64,000 bases of DNA from Rhizobium sp. Leaf371 (GCF_001424045.1 NZ_LMQB01000001.1:470083-534082); one strand, 5' to 3'; counted from the first letter of the stretch, positions 1-8,793 are shown. Made by a program: numbers and translations. The notes: a model not told the origin generated them from the letters alone.

Positions 1-1130
1 ATCACCAGCCGCTCCACATAGGCCCGCGGCGTGTAATGCGCGCCAAGGCGCCGCCTTTCCCCGGGGTTCAGCGCCTGCTCCAGGAAGGTGCCGAAAATCG
101 CGGGCTCGACGTCCTTCCAGTCGTGGTCGGCGGCCGCCGCCAGTTCGCCGATCTCCTCGCGCCGCAGCGGCAGGGCCCGGCGGTTGCGAAAGAACTCGCC
201 GTTGAAGCGGCGCACCGGGTGGCGGATGGTGGCGGAGAAGCCGCCTTCGTCCATCGCGCGCCAAAGCTCCTCCATCATGCCGGGAAAAATCTCTGGTCGG
301 TCGGCGCAATCCTTCAGGAGACGCTTGAAGCTGTTGCGGGGCAGGAGATCCACGTCTTCGGCAAACATGGTGAAGAGCACGCGCATCAGGAACATCGCCA
401 CGTCCTCGGTCGGATGCCCTGCCTTTTCCAGCGCCTGCGACACCTTGGCGATGCGGGTCGCGATCTCGCGGGTCACCTTGGCGGCGTGGCGGGCGGGATC
501 GAGCGACAACGGGTCGGACCAGATGGAGACGAGACGCTTGCGAACGGCCTCGTCGCGCAGATCTTCGAGGTAGATGCGATAGGTCCGGCGGTCGGGAAAA
601 ATGTCGTAGGCTTTTCCATCCCGGCGGAAATTGGCATAGATCTCGATGCAGTGGCCGACATCGCAGACGAGCAGAAACGGCGGCGGCTCGTGATCGGGCG
701 GCAGCAGGCGCACGTAATCTTCGGCCTGGGCGCGCGCATTGCGCATCAGTACGTCCCAGGCACGCCCGGCACCGCGCCGTCCCCGCGTCTGCGGTTCCAT
801 GCCGGGAAAGGGCAGCATGTTCTCCGCCGATCCCGCCGCGCCGCGCAGGCTCTTGTCACCGAAGATCCGGCTCTGCTTGGCTTCGAGCACGAAACAGTCC
901 CGCTTGTAGAGGTCGATCCGGCGGCGCGTCGGGGCGCCATCGCGGTTGGGCTCCCGCACGACGCGCTCGAACACATAGTCGTTGGCTTCCGTGCTGGCCG
1001 CCGCCGGCTGGGCGTGTGGCAGGCCGAGCAGATCGCAGAGTTCGGTGAGAAACAGGGCGTAGTTGGCGCGCTCCTGCCCACCTTCCTGCCCCTGCCACCG
1101 ACGAATGAACGTTTCGACCACAGACTGCAC
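1..1130 (-). CDS. Class I SAM-dependent DNA methyltransferase (type IIG-like), N-terminal part, truncated by window edge
   Basis: The minus-strand frame is open from a GTG at 1130 to the window edge, so about 376 N-terminal residues are visible and the catalytic part lies outside. The start reads VQSVVETFIRRW, followed by a segment (RIDLYKRDCFVLEAKQS) that resembles the nuclease-like D-E-x-K core of N-terminal domains of fused restriction/methylation enzymes. The visible C-terminal end, RRRLGAHYTPRAYVERLV, is the typical entry into an adenine-N6 methyltransferase domain (YTP box). Family members usually run to about 900-1100 residues. I infer a role in DNA modification or restriction, probably part of an accessory defence locus to the left. 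CTG and other in-frame start options exist upstream but lack a better ribosome site. Subtype (stand-alone type IIG or partner of a larger system) cannot be decided here. Confidence 0.75.
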   Translation of the reverse strand, partial: MQSVVETFIRRWQGQEGGQERANYALFLTELCDLLGLPHAQPAAASTEANDYVFERVVREPNRDGAPTRRRIDLYKRDCFVLEAKQSRIFGDKSLRGAAGSAENMLPFPGMEPQTRGRRGAGRAWDVLMRNARAQAEDYVRLLPPDHEPPPFLLVCDVGHCIEIYANFRRDGKAYDIFPDRRTYRIYLEDLRDEAVRKRLVSIWSDPLSLDPARHAAKVTREIATRIAKVSQALEKAGHPTEDVAMFLMRVLFTMFAEDVDLLPRNSFKRLLKDCADRPEIFPGMMEELWRAMDEGGFSATIRHPVRRFNGEFFRNRRALPLRREEIGELAAAADHDWKDVEPAIFGTFLEQALNPGERRRLGAHYTPRAYVERLV

Positions 1131-1395
1131 GCTTGGCCCTCTTCGAAGCGACAGTTCTCCGAAACTTCCGGCGAGGATGCAAGTAAAAATTACATTTCAA
1201 CTTATCGCTCTTTTTGCGTGTATCGTCTGGTCTGTCGTGTGAGCCGAATTACCGCGCCGTCGTACGGATATCTGGCGCCTGCGGTTTAAATCGCTGCCGC
1301 CGCGCCCTATACAGACCCCGACACGCTTTGGTGCGACCTGCGCCGGGCGACTGGCGGCGCCAATGCCGCCTCATGACAGGACGAAGGAGACGAGC

Positions 1396-2922
1396 ATGAC
1401 CCTCACAGGCGAACTTCTGATCGGTGCAACGGCGCGGCGCGGGCAGGGCGGTGCGATCACCGGCTATGATGCGGCGACGGGTGCGGCGCTGCCCACGGTG
1501 TTTGCCGGGGCGACGGCTGCCGACGTCGAGGAAACAGCTGCGCTCGCCTGGGACGCCTTCGCGATTTATCGCGAAACGGCGCTGGAAGCACGTGCCGCCT
1601 TCCTCGAAACCATCGCTCAGAACATCCTCGACATCGGCGACAGCCTGATCGAGCGGGCGATGGCCGAATCCGGCCTGCCGCGCGGACGGCTCGAAGGGGA
1701 GCGGGGCCGCACCGTCGGCCAGTTGCGCCTGTTTGCCGCCGAAGTCCGTGCGGGGGATTTCCAGAGCCTGCGCTTCGACGCAGCCGATCCGGAGCGCAAG
1801 CCTGCGCCGAAGCCGGACCTGCGCCTGCGCAACATCGCCATCGGCCCGGTTGCGGTGTTCGGCGCCTCCAATTTTCCGCTTGCCTTCTCCGTTGCCGGCG
1901 GGGATACGGCATCGGCCCTCGCGGCCGGCTGCCCGGTGATCGTCAAGGCGCATTCCGCCCATCCGGGAACCTCGGAACTGGTCGGCCGCGCGGTGCAGAA
2001 GGCGGTTGCCGATTGCGGACTGCCGGCCGGGACCTTCTCCCTGCTGTTTGACGAGGACAGGGCGATCGGCCAGGCGCTCGTCGCCGATCATCGCATTCGT
2101 GCGGTCGGCTTCACCGGCTCGCGCGCCGGCGGCACCGCACTGATGAAGATCGCGGCGGAACGCCCGGTGCCGATCCCGGTCTATGCCGAGATGAGCTCGA
2201 TCAATCCCGTCATCCTGTTCCAGCACGCGCTTGCCAACCGCGGTGCCGCCATCGGCAAGGCCTTCGCCGGATCGCTGACGCTCGGTGCGGGCCAGTTCTG
2301 CACCAATCCGGGCCTGATCCTCGCGATCGACGGTCCCGGCCTCGATGCCTTCATCGCGGCCGCCGGCGAAGCGTTGAGCGCCATTCCCGCGCAGACCATG
2401 CTGACGAGCGGGATCTGCAAGGCCTATCTTTCCGGCGTCGCACGCCTGTCGGGCCATGCCGAGGTGAAGACCTTGGCCGAAGGTCTGGAAGGGACGGCGA
2501 CGCAGGGTCGGGCAGCCCTGTTCGAGACCAGCGCCAAATCCTTCCTCGCCCATCACGAATTGCAGGACGAGGTTTTCGGTGCCGCCGGTCTCGTCATCCG
2601 CTGCGCCGATGCCGCAGAGCTCGAAAGCGTCATCGATGCCATGGAGGGCCAGCTGACGGCGGCGCTTCACATCGACGCGGCCGATCATGAGGCTGCGCGT
2701 ACGCTGCTGCCGAAGCTCGAACTTCTGGCCGGACGCCTGCTCGTCAACGGGTTCGGCACCGGCGTCGAGGTCTCGCCGGCGATGGTTCACGGCGGTCCCT
2801 ATCCGGCAACGTCGGATGGGCGCACGACCTCGGTCGGGACGCTCGCGATCTATCGCTTCCTGCGCCCGGTCAGCTATCAGGACATGCCGCATGCCCTTCT
2901 GCCGAAAGCGCTGGCTCGGTAA
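1396..2922 (+). CDS. Aldehyde dehydrogenase (NADP+), 2,5-dioxovalerate (alpha-ketoglutaric semialdehyde) dehydrogenase type
   Basis: A 508-residue member of the aldehyde dehydrogenase superfamily. The ATG at 1396 is preceded by a good ribosome site (GAAGGAGA, 1383-1390). Visible landmarks are the cofactor-binding segment [17 protein letters not shown], the general-base segment [12 protein letters not shown], and the catalytic cysteine in [11 protein letters not shown] (about Cys302). The ASNFPLAFS stretch, the long N-terminal half and the overall length match the NADP-dependent branch that oxidises alpha-ketoglutaric semialdehyde to 2-oxoglutarate in pentose, glucarate and hydroxyproline breakdown. 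No sugar-acid dehydratase or regulator lies next to it, so the physiological substrate is inferred only from family. It is probably transcribed alone; no terminator is seen before the next gene. Confidence 0.85.
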   Translation: MTLTGELLIGATARRGQGGAITGYDAATGAALPTVFAGATAADVEETAALAWDAFAIYRETALEARAAFLETIAQNILDIGDSLIERAMAESGLPRGRLEGERGRTVGQLRLFAAEVRAGDFQSLRFDAADPERKPAPKPDLRLRNIAIGPVAVFGASNFPLAFSVAGGDTASALAAGCPVIVKAHSAHPGTSELVGRAVQKAVADCGLPAGTFSLLFDEDRAIGQALVADHRIRAVGFTGSRAGGTALMKIAAERPVPIPVYAEMSSINPVILFQHALANRGAAIGKAFAGSLTLGAGQFCTNPGLILAIDGPGLDAFIAAAGEALSAIPAQTMLTSGICKAYLSGVARLSGHAEVKTLAEGLEGTATQGRAALFETSAKSFLAHHELQDEVFGAAGLVIRCADAAELESVIDAMEGQLTAALHIDAADHEAARTLLPKLELLAGRLLVNGFGTGVEVSPAMVHGGPYPATSDGRTTSVGTLAIYRFLRPVSYQDMPHALLPKALAR

Positions 2923-3079
2923 TTTTCGACGTCACCAACGCACTTTGACCGGTGTGTGATCGAAGGACTTGACGACGCGCCGCCGATCCTGAACAGATCG
3001 GCGGACACGCCGTCGCCTGCAGACCCGTCTCGACTTCGGCATACTCTTGCGTCGAGGCGGCGTCCGTGCCGGCAATCTC

Positions 3080-3838
3080 ATGATCGAACATACGCCGTTG
3101 GTGATCGCCCTTGCCGTCGCCGCCGCTTTTCTGGTGGGGCTGTCCAAGGGCGGGCTGCCGATGGTCGGCACCATTTCGGTGCCGCTCCTGGCACTCGTCA
3201 TCTCGCCGGTGACGGCGGCAGCGCTGCTGCTGCCGATCTATGTCGCAAGCGACATGGTCGGGCTCTATCTCTATCGCGAGGACTTTTCGCGCCGGAACCT
3301 TGCGATCCTCACGCCTGCCGCCATCTTCGGCGTGTTTCTCGGCTGGCTCTTCAGCGCCCATCTCTCGTCCGTGGTGATCGGCGCGCTGGTGGGGCTCGTG
3401 GGCGTGCTCTTCTGCCTCAATATCTGGTTCGGCGCACGCTACCGGACGGTCGCGCGCGAGGCCGATGTGCCGCGCGGTCTCTTCTGGGGCACGCTCACCG
3501 GATTGACGAGCTTCGTCTCCCATTCCGGCGCGCCGCCCTATCAGATGTACGTGCTGCCGCAGCGGCTCGAGAAGATGACCTTTGCGGGCACGTCCACCAT
3601 TCTCTTCGCCATCGTGAACGCCGTAAAGATCCTGCCTTACTGGCAGCTCCAGCAGTTCTCCAACTACGATACGTCGCTGGTTCTCTGGCTGGCGCCGGCT
3701 GCGATCATCGGCACGGTGGCCGGACGGCGCCTGACGCTGGTGATCCCCGATGGCCTGTTCTTCAAGATCGTGCAGTTCACATTGCTGCTACTGTCGATCA
3801 AGCTTATTGTCGATTACGTGATGACGCTGGTGCCGTAA
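3080..3838 (+). CDS. TauE/SafE family membrane exporter (putative sulfite/organosulfonate exporter)
   Basis: A 252-residue, very hydrophobic protein with about eight predicted membrane segments. The start MIEHTPLVIALAVAAAFLVGLSKGGLPMVG carries the family-typical SKGG glycine motif after the first helix. A second recognisable stretch, GLTSFVSHSGAPPYQMYVLP, corresponds to the second half-repeat of TauE/SafE proteins (normally GxSFxxHxGGPP). Members move sulfite, sulfonates or related anions out of the cell, but the substrate here is unknown and no sulfonate catabolic gene lies nearby. ATG 3080 was chosen because the homologous core begins there; upstream in-frame starts would add an unusual arginine-rich leader. 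Confidence 0.85.
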   Translation: MIEHTPLVIALAVAAAFLVGLSKGGLPMVGTISVPLLALVISPVTAAALLLPIYVASDMVGLYLYREDFSRRNLAILTPAAIFGVFLGWLFSAHLSSVVIGALVGLVGVLFCLNIWFGARYRTVAREADVPRGLFWGTLTGLTSFVSHSGAPPYQMYVLPQRLEKMTFAGTSTILFAIVNAVKILPYWQLQQFSNYDTSLVLWLAPAAIIGTVAGRRLTLVIPDGLFFKIVQFTLLLLSIKLIVDYVMTLVP

Positions 3839-3905
3839 GCCCCTTCCTTTCGCGCTGCAGCAACATAACATTGGGCTCGCCAAGACAGACGCGCTCCGAG
3901 GACCC

Positions 3906-4514
3906 ATGGAAGATATCGTTGAAAGCCTGATGCAGATGTTCGGACCCTGGGGTATCGCGCTTCTGATGTTCCTCGAACACATCTTTCCGCCGATCCCCTC
4001 GGAACTCATCATGCCGCTGGCCGGCTATCGTGCATCGCAAGGCGATATGTCGATCGTCACCGTCATTGTCGCCGGCAGCATCGGCTCGCTGCTGGGAGTC
4101 ATGCCGTGGTACTATGCCGGACGGAAGCTCGGCGAAGCGCGGATGAAGCGGCTCGCGGCGCGACATGGGCGCTGGCTGACCTTGACCGAGGCGGATGTGG
4201 ATGCCGCAAGCCGGCGGTTTCGCGAAAAAGGCGCGACCGCCATTCTGGTCGGACGGCTCATTCCGACGGTGCGTACGCTGATCTCGGTGCCCGCGGGCAT
4301 CGCCCGGATGCCGCTGTCCACGTTCACGATCTTCTCGCTGATCGGGACGGTCGCCTGGACCTCCGGTCTGGCCATGGCCGGTTATCTCCTGGGGCAGGCC
4401 TATGACGTCGTGTCGGCCTATGTCGATCCCGTCTCCACCACGGTCATGGTGCTGATCGTGCTTTTCTACGGCTATCGCGTCGCGACTTTCAAACCGCAGC
4501 GTGGCGATGCCTGA
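3906..4514 (+). CDS. DedA family inner-membrane protein
   Basis: A 202-residue integral membrane protein of the DedA/SNARE-associated family, implicated in membrane lipid (undecaprenyl-phosphate or phospholipid) flipping and proton-motive-force homeostasis. The reading shows the N-terminal re-entrant helix signature FLEHIFPPIPSELIMPLAGY, with the conserved acidic residue and FPPxPSE motif, then the second signature FREKGATAILVGRLIPTVRTLISVPAGIARM, with the functionally important arginine and the R-x-x-x-P-x-x-A-G pattern. Length is normal. The gene starts 67 bases after the exporter and may be co-transcribed with it; a terminator-like hairpin follows at 4617. Confidence 0.88.
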   Translation: MEDIVESLMQMFGPWGIALLMFLEHIFPPIPSELIMPLAGYRASQGDMSIVTVIVAGSIGSLLGVMPWYYAGRKLGEARMKRLAARHGRWLTLTEADVDAASRRFREKGATAILVGRLIPTVRTLISVPAGIARMPLSTFTIFSLIGTVAWTSGLAMAGYLLGQAYDVVSAYVDPVSTTVMVLIVLFYGYRVATFKPQRGDA

Positions 4515-4616
4515 TCTCGCGTTGCTAAGGCCGAGCCCTGTGACTGGACAGGCTTGAAAAGCGCGGTATCTTCCGCGGCACTGTCGATGAGCAGCGGACG
4601 ATCTGCTCTTCCTTCG

Positions 4617-4641
4617 AAGCCACCGACCTATTCGGTGGTTT
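4617..4641 (+). terminator. Terminator-like hairpin in the leader of the ECF sigma gene
   Basis: The sequence AAGCCACCGA, loop CCTAT, then TCGGTGGTTT forms a 10-bp stem with one G-U pair followed by pyrimidines. It sits about 100 bases after dedA and only 24 bases before the probable GTG of the sigma factor. It could end the dedA transcript or act as an attenuator in the sigma-factor leader. Confidence 0.45.
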
Positions 4642-4664
4642 CTTCCCGTGAGAAAGGCGGCTTC

Positions 4665-5207
4665 GTGCCAAGTCTTGATATCGCCGGACTGATCGCGAAG
4701 GTCGCCATGGGCGACCGTGCAGCGCTGGCATCCCTCTATTCCGCAGTGTCCCCGAAACTCTTTGCCATCTGCCTGCGTATCCTCAAGGATCGCACAGATG
4801 CCGAGGACGCCCTTCAGGATGTCTTCGTCAAGATCTGGCAGCGGGCGGACCGGTATGCGGCGACGGGCGTGAACCCGAACGGCTGGCTCGCCGCCATCGC
4901 CCGCAACCAGGCGATCGACATGATCCGGGCGCGACGGCCTTCTGCCGACACGATCGGCGAGGAAGGGCTTGAGATTGCCGATAGCAGTCCCGATCCGGAG
5001 GCCGTCTCGATCGGCCTTGGCGAGGGGCGGCGGATCGACCGCTGCATGGGCGAACTTCCGCCGGAACGGGCCGACGCCGTCCGGAACGCCTATGTCGAGG
5101 GATTGAGTTACCAGGAACTGGCGGAACGCTATAATGTGCCGCTGAACACGATGCGAACCTGGCTGCGCCGCAGCCTGCTCAAACTGAAAGAGTGCCTGGA
5201 GCGATGA
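4665..5207 (+). CDS. ECF RNA polymerase sigma factor (SigK/RpoE-like)
   Basis: An extracytoplasmic-function sigma factor of about 180 residues. Region 2 is clear (LYSAVSPKLFAICLRILKDRTDAEDALQDVFVKIW, then NPNGWLAAIARNQAIDMIRARR), and region 4 is the C-terminal helix-turn-helix (LPPERADAVRNAYVEGLSYQELAERYNVPLNTMRTWLRR). GTG 4665 is preferred because it has a ribosome site (AGAAAGGCGG, 4651-4660) and starts right before region 2; earlier in-frame starts would add 37 residues that overlap a hairpin. Its stop overlaps the start of the anti-sigma gene by four bases, which implies translational coupling. By comparison with SigK-RskA systems it probably directs transcription of itself and of the downstream fasciclin gene. 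Confidence 0.88.
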   Translation: MPSLDIAGLIAKVAMGDRAALASLYSAVSPKLFAICLRILKDRTDAEDALQDVFVKIWQRADRYAATGVNPNGWLAAIARNQAIDMIRARRPSADTIGEEGLEIADSSPDPEAVSIGLGEGRRIDRCMGELPPERADAVRNAYVEGLSYQELAERYNVPLNTMRTWLRRSLLKLKECLER

Positions 5208-5929
5208 CCGAGATCGATGACAGCGACAGAGACCGCTCCCGCGACGAGGTGCTTGCCGCCGAGTATGCCGTGGGCGTGCTGTCCTTCGCCGACCGGAAGC
5301 GGCTGGAGGCGCGGATCGAGCGCGAACCCGCTTTTGCGCTGCTCGTCGCGCAATGGGAAGATCGCCTGAGCCCTCTGGAGCTGCCGGCGGAGGAAGCGCC
5401 TCCGCATTCCGTCTATCCGAAGATCGAGGCGCGCCTTTTCGGATCGTCTGCCTCTGCCGGTGCACGACGCGGGGGCTGGTGGCATTCGGTGGCGATCTGG
5501 CGGGGCGTCGCCTTCGCCTCGATGGCCGCGGTCGTCGTTCTCGCGGCCCTGCAGCAGGGCCCGTTCGGCGCCAAGCCGTTGCCGGCTCCGGCACCTCTCG
5601 TTGCCGCGATGAAGGGCGAGGGATCGCCACTCGCATTGCTCGCCTCCTATGACCCCGCCAGCGGTCGTCTGGCGATCACGCCCGTGGCCGCCGATGCGGA
5701 AGCGCCGCGCTCGCTGGAACTGTGGCTGGTCCCGGGCGGCGATGCTGCACCCGTTGCGCTCGGCGTTCTGCCGCAGGATGGTCGGGGCGTGATCGACATT
5801 GCTCCGGCGCACCGCGCGAACCTGAGCGAAGGCATCACGCTTGCCGTCAGCGTCGAGCCGCCCGGCGGGTCGCCGACCGGTCTGCCGACCGGTCCCGTGA
5901 TCGCGGCCGGTGAGGCCCATCACCCCTGA
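5204..5929 (+). CDS. RskA-like anti-sigma factor (anti-sigma K family), membrane-anchored
   Basis: This 241-residue protein starts in an ATGA overlap with the sigma gene. The cytosolic N-terminus (about residues 10-60, AAEYAVGVLSFADRKRLEARIEREPAFALLVAQWEDRLSPL) has the pattern of the anti-sigma domain that binds the sigma factor. One transmembrane helix follows near residues 100-120 (IWRGVAFASMAAVVVLAAL). The exported C-terminal part (LLASYDPASGRLAITP, SLELWLVPGG, PVALGVLP, GITLAVSVEPPGGSPTGLPTGPVIAAG) is the RskA domain. It should hold the sigma factor at the membrane until regulated proteolysis or another envelope signal releases it. No zinc-binding HxxxCxxC motif is present, in line with the RskA rather than the ZAS class. 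Confidence 0.85.
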   Translation: MTEIDDSDRDRSRDEVLAAEYAVGVLSFADRKRLEARIEREPAFALLVAQWEDRLSPLELPAEEAPPHSVYPKIEARLFGSSASAGARRGGWWHSVAIWRGVAFASMAAVVVLAALQQGPFGAKPLPAPAPLVAAMKGEGSPLALLASYDPASGRLAITPVAADAEAPRSLELWLVPGGDAAPVALGVLPQDGRGVIDIAPAHRANLSEGITLAVSVEPPGGSPTGLPTGPVIAAGEAHHP

Positions 5930-5960
5930 CGTCGCATGTCTGAACAATTCGTCAATTTTT

Positions 5961-5986
5961 TTCGGCCGGATCTCGATCCGGCCGAA
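5961..5986 (+). other. Strong hairpin between anti-sigma and fasciclin genes
   Basis: A perfect 11-bp stem (TTCGGCCGGAT and its complement) around a CTCG loop, 32 bases after the anti-sigma stop and 105 bases before the fasciclin start. The plus strand lacks a clean U-run after it (ACTGTTTCC), so it may be a weak terminator or an mRNA-stabilising element that separates expression of the two units. Confidence 0.5.
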
Positions 5987-6090
5987 ACTGTTTCCGCGCC
6001 GGCCTCGTCTCTGTTGTGTCACCCGAGACGTGATGCCCCAAAAAGCGCGATCGCGCCGGGCCGAGAACCGAACAGGAAGAGGAACCACCC

Positions 6091-6648
6091 ATGTTGACGT
6101 CCGCACTCCGTACCATCGCCCTTGCGACACTCGTTTCCGCCACCGCCGTTTCCGCCTATGCTGCCAATCCGAAGGTCGGCGGCGCCGCCATGTTCGAAGA
6201 CAAGAACATCGTCGAAAATGCCGTGAACTCCAAGGATCACACGACGCTGGTTGCCGCCGTCAAGGCGGCCGGCCTGGTCGAGACCCTGCAGGGCAAGGGC
6301 CCGTTCACGGTCTTCGCTCCGACCAACGAAGCGTTCGAGGCGCTGCCGAAGGGCACCGTCGAAACCCTTCTGAAGCCTGAGAACAAGGCCCAGCTGACCA
6401 AGGTCCTGACCTGCCACGTCGTTGCTGCCGACGCGATGTCGACCGCGATCGCAAAGATGATCAAGGACGACGGCGGCGAGCATGACGTGAAGACCGTCGG
6501 CGGCTGCGTGCTGAAGGCCAAGGAGATGGGCGGCAAGATCACGCTCACCGACGAAACCGGCGGCGTCGCTCATGTGACCATCGCCGACGTCAAGCAGTCG
6601 AACGGCGTCATTCACGTCATCGACAAGGTTCTCCTGCCGAAGATGTAA
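6091..6648 (+). CDS. Secreted fasciclin (FAS1) domain protein
   Basis: A 185-residue exported protein. Residues 1-24 (MLTSALRTIALATLVSATAV then SAYA) form a Sec signal peptide with an AxA-type cleavage site. The rest is a single FAS1 domain with both conserved boxes: H1 (GPFTVFAPTNEAFEALP) and H2 (VTIADVKQSNGVIHVIDKVLLP). Bacterial members are periplasmic or secreted adhesion or stress proteins; mycobacterial MPT70/MPT83 are the best-known SigK-RskA targets. The ribosome site AGGAAGAGGA precedes ATG 6091. The position directly after the sigma/anti-sigma pair suggests it is the target of that pair. A rho-independent terminator follows. Confidence 0.9.
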   Translation: MLTSALRTIALATLVSATAVSAYAANPKVGGAAMFEDKNIVENAVNSKDHTTLVAAVKAAGLVETLQGKGPFTVFAPTNEAFEALPKGTVETLLKPENKAQLTKVLTCHVVAADAMSTAIAKMIKDDGGEHDVKTVGGCVLKAKEMGGKITLTDETGGVAHVTIADVKQSNGVIHVIDKVLLPKM

Positions 6649-6670
6649 GTCTTAGCAGAGACATGACGGC

Positions 6671-6705
6671 AAGCCGGTCGTCCCGAAAGGGGCGGCCGGC
6701 TTTTT
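6671..6705 (+). terminator. Rho-independent terminator after the fasciclin gene
   Basis: AAGCCGGTCGTCCC pairs with GGGGCGGCCGGCTT around a short loop (GAAA region) and is followed by a run of T residues. It begins 23 bases after the fasciclin stop codon. Confidence 0.8.
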
Positions 6706-6741
6706 CACGTCCTCTCGCGGTGGCAGGCCCCCCGTTGACCC

Positions 6742-6777
6742 CCCTGTCTGTCCACCTGTCGGTCCGCTTGTCGGCCT
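6742..6777. repeat. Three imperfect 12-bp tandem units
   Basis: The units CCCTGTCTGTCC, ACCTGTCGGTCC and GCTTGTCGGCCT lie head to tail in the leader of the DUF1127 gene. The copies are degenerate, and no function is evident. Confidence 0.4.
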
Positions 6778-6985
6778 GGCTCTTTCCATGTGTTCACGGA
6801 AGGGCGAACCGATTGAATGTGGGCGAGCCGTGCGGCGGATGCATGGGTGGCCTGAGGGCTTCGCGCTGGTTGGCTGCGGGGTGCGGGCGTATAAACCGGA
6901 CATCGAACACGAACGGGGCGCAACACTTCGGAAACATCCAGACGGTGTTTCGAGGCCCCCTTCAAGACCTTGGAAAGGGAACATC

Positions 6986-7132
6986 ATGAACGTCGCTCGC
7001 TCTTTCACCACCTGGCGCAAGTATCGTCAGACCGTCAACGAACTCGGCCGCATGTCGACCCGCGAACTGAACGACCTCGGCATCTCCCGCAGCGAAATCC
7101 GCACGGTCGCCCGTTCGGCTGCCGCTCTCTGA
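6986..7132 (+). CDS. Small DUF1127 protein (48 aa)
   Basis: The 48-residue product (MNVARSFTTWRKYRQTVNEL...) has the DUF1127 pattern: a basic N-terminal amphipathic helix followed by LGRMSTRELNDLGISRSEIRTVA. A good ribosome site (GGAAAGGGA, 6972-6980) precedes ATG 6986 and a terminator follows, so this is a free-standing small gene. Work on rhizobial and Agrobacterium members links these short arginine-rich proteins to RNA turnover and to phosphate and carbon metabolism and stationary-phase phenotypes. The specific role of this copy is unknown. Confidence 0.88.
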   Translation: MNVARSFTTWRKYRQTVNELGRMSTRELNDLGISRSEIRTVARSAAAL

Positions 7133-7179
7133 TCGACCGTCGAATGACTGCTGCCGGCCTCAGCCGGACGGCTCCACCC

Positions 7180-7207
7180 AAACGCCCGCGCCTCGTCGCG
7201 GGCGTTT
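7180..7207 (+). terminator. Rho-independent terminator after the DUF1127 gene
   Basis: AAACGCCCGCG and CGCGGGCGTTT form an 11-bp perfect stem around CCTCGT, ending in a short T stretch. Confidence 0.75.
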
Positions 7208-7272
7208 CGCGTTTGCGGATGAGGCGCGGGCGGACGTGGTCCGCGTATTTTTCCGTCTGCTGATCGCTCAAA

Positions 7273-7303
7273 CCAAAACCCCCGCTTGCGGCGGGGGTTT
7301 TGG
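7273..7303 (-). terminator. Terminator of dctA
   Basis: CCAAAACCCCCGC and GCGGGGGTTTTGG make a 13-bp stem around a six-base loop. Read on the minus strand it ends in a T-rich run (TTTTGGTTT) about 80 bases after the dctA stop, so it fits termination of dctA and may also stop readthrough from the left. Confidence 0.75.
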
Positions 7304-7380
7304 CCTTGGGAGGCACCCCGCAGCGATGCCGGGGGGAGTTCGGGACCAGACGCTCAGAAGGCTCTGGCGCCGGACGACAG

Positions 7381-8712
7381 TTACTCGGCCGCGTGGAGCA
7401 CCGGAACCGGCTCGAGGAGCGGCGGTGCGTTGCCGGCCAGCGCTGCGGCGAGCTGGTCCTTGTCCAGTTCGTTTTCCCACCGGGCGACAACCACGGTCGC
7501 GACCGCATTGCCGATGAAGTTGGTGAGGGCACGGCACTCGGACATGAAGCGGTCGATGCCGAGGATCAGCGCCATGCCGGCGACCGGGACCGAGGGGACG
7601 ACCGAGAGCGTGGCGGCAAGCGTGATGAAGCCCGCGCCGGTGATGCCGGCGGCACCCTTCGACGACAGCATGGCCACGAGCAGAAGCAGGATCTGATCAC
7701 CGTAGGTGAGCGGCGTGTCCGTCGCCTGGGCGATGAACAGGGCGGCAAGGGTCATGTAGATGTTCGTGCCGTCGAGGTTGAACGAGTAGCCCGTGGGGAT
7801 GACGAGGCCGACGACGGAGCGCTTGCAGCCGGCCCGTTCCATCTTTGCCATCAGGCCGGGAAGCGCTGCTTCCGACGACGATGTCCCGAGGACGAGCAGC
7901 AGCTCTTCCTTGAGGTAGCGGATGAGCGCCACGATGGAGAAGCCGTTATAGCGGGCGACGGCGCCGAGGACGACGAAGACGAAGATCGCTGCCGTGAGAT
8001 AGAAGGTGCCGATCAGGAAGGCGAGGTTGGCGATCGAGCCGATGCCGTACTTTCCGATGGTGAAGGCCATGGCGCCGAAAGCACCGATGGGGGCGGCCTT
8101 CATGAGGATCGCCACGAGGCGGAACATGGGGGCGGTCACGGCATTCAGGAAGTCCGTGACGGGACGGCCCTTGTCGCCGACCATGCCGAGCGCGATGCCG
8201 AACAGCACCGAGAAGAACAGGACCTGCAGGATGTCGCCATCGGCAAAGGCGCCGACGATCGTCTGCGGGATGATGTTCATGAGGAAGCCGATGATGCTCG
8301 CCTCATGCGCCTTCGCCGTATAGGTCTCGACCGCCGTGGCGTCGAGCGAAGCGGCGCTGATGTGCATGCCGGCACCCGGCTGGACGACGTTTGCGACGAC
8401 GAGGCCGACGGCCAGCGCCAGCGTCGAGAAGGTCAGGAAGTACAGCATCGCCTTGCCTGCGACGCGGCCGACCTTCTTCAGGTCCGACATGCCGGCAATG
8501 CCGGTGGTGACGGTGAGGAAGATGACCGGTGCGATGATCATCTTGACGAGCTTGATGAAGGCATCGCCGAGCGGCTTCAGCTGGGTTCCGAGCTGCGGGT
8601 AGAAGTGGCCCAGCAGGATGCCCGCGATGATCGCGGTGAGGACCTGGAAATAGAGATGCCGGTAAAAGGGCAGCTTTGCGCTCGGTTCCATGGGTTCAGG
8701 TATCGCGTGCAT
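7381..8712 (-). CDS. dctA: C4-dicarboxylate:cation symporter DctA
   Basis: A 443-residue member of the DAACS symporter family that imports succinate, fumarate and malate with cations across the inner membrane. Landmarks are the N-terminal helix [42 protein letters not shown], the hairpin loop [14 protein letters not shown], the cation and substrate motifs [41 protein letters not shown], and [24 protein letters not shown]. The ATG at 8712 has a near-perfect ribosome site (GGAGGA). It is divergent from dctBD, with a sigma-54 promoter and dyad sites in between, the standard rhizobial arrangement. In nodulating rhizobia DctA feeds bacteroids; in free-living relatives it serves organic-acid growth. 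Confidence 0.97.
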   Translation of the reverse strand: MHAIPEPMEPSAKLPFYRHLYFQVLTAIIAGILLGHFYPQLGTQLKPLGDAFIKLVKMIIAPVIFLTVTTGIAGMSDLKKVGRVAGKAMLYFLTFSTLALAVGLVVANVVQPGAGMHISAASLDATAVETYTAKAHEASIIGFLMNIIPQTIVGAFADGDILQVLFFSVLFGIALGMVGDKGRPVTDFLNAVTAPMFRLVAILMKAAPIGAFGAMAFTIGKYGIGSIANLAFLIGTFYLTAAIFVFVVLGAVARYNGFSIVALIRYLKEELLLVLGTSSSEAALPGLMAKMERAGCKRSVVGLVIPTGYSFNLDGTNIYMTLAALFIAQATDTPLTYGDQILLLLVAMLSSKGAAGITGAGFITLAATLSVVPSVPVAGMALILGIDRFMSECRALTNFIGNAVATVVVARWENELDKDQLAAALAGNAPPLLEPVPVLHAAE

Positions 8713-8777
8713 ATCGTTCCTCCTTGCGTCCCCCGCCGACAGGCTCTCCCGGGACTGTTCCTTCTCGGAACTATGAT

Positions 8778-8793
8778 TGCAAAGAGCGTGCCA
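8778..8793 (-). promoter_or_regulatory. Sigma-54 promoter of dctA
   Basis: Read on the minus strand: TGGCACGCTCTTTGCA. This is an exact match to TGGCACG-N4-TTGCA with GG and GC separated by ten bases, the -24/-12 spacing required by RpoN holoenzyme. It lies 66 bases upstream of the dctA ATG. Confidence 0.92.

Noticed and set aside
36-1289. Plus-strand frame over the methyltransferase fragment
   Set aside because: The minus-strand frame shows family motifs (YTPRAYVERLV), whereas the plus-strand translation is compositionally biased and motif-free.
1249-2892. Minus-strand frame opposite the first aldehyde dehydrogenase
   Set aside because: Shadow of a clear dehydrogenase with catalytic Cys and Glu; no independent support.
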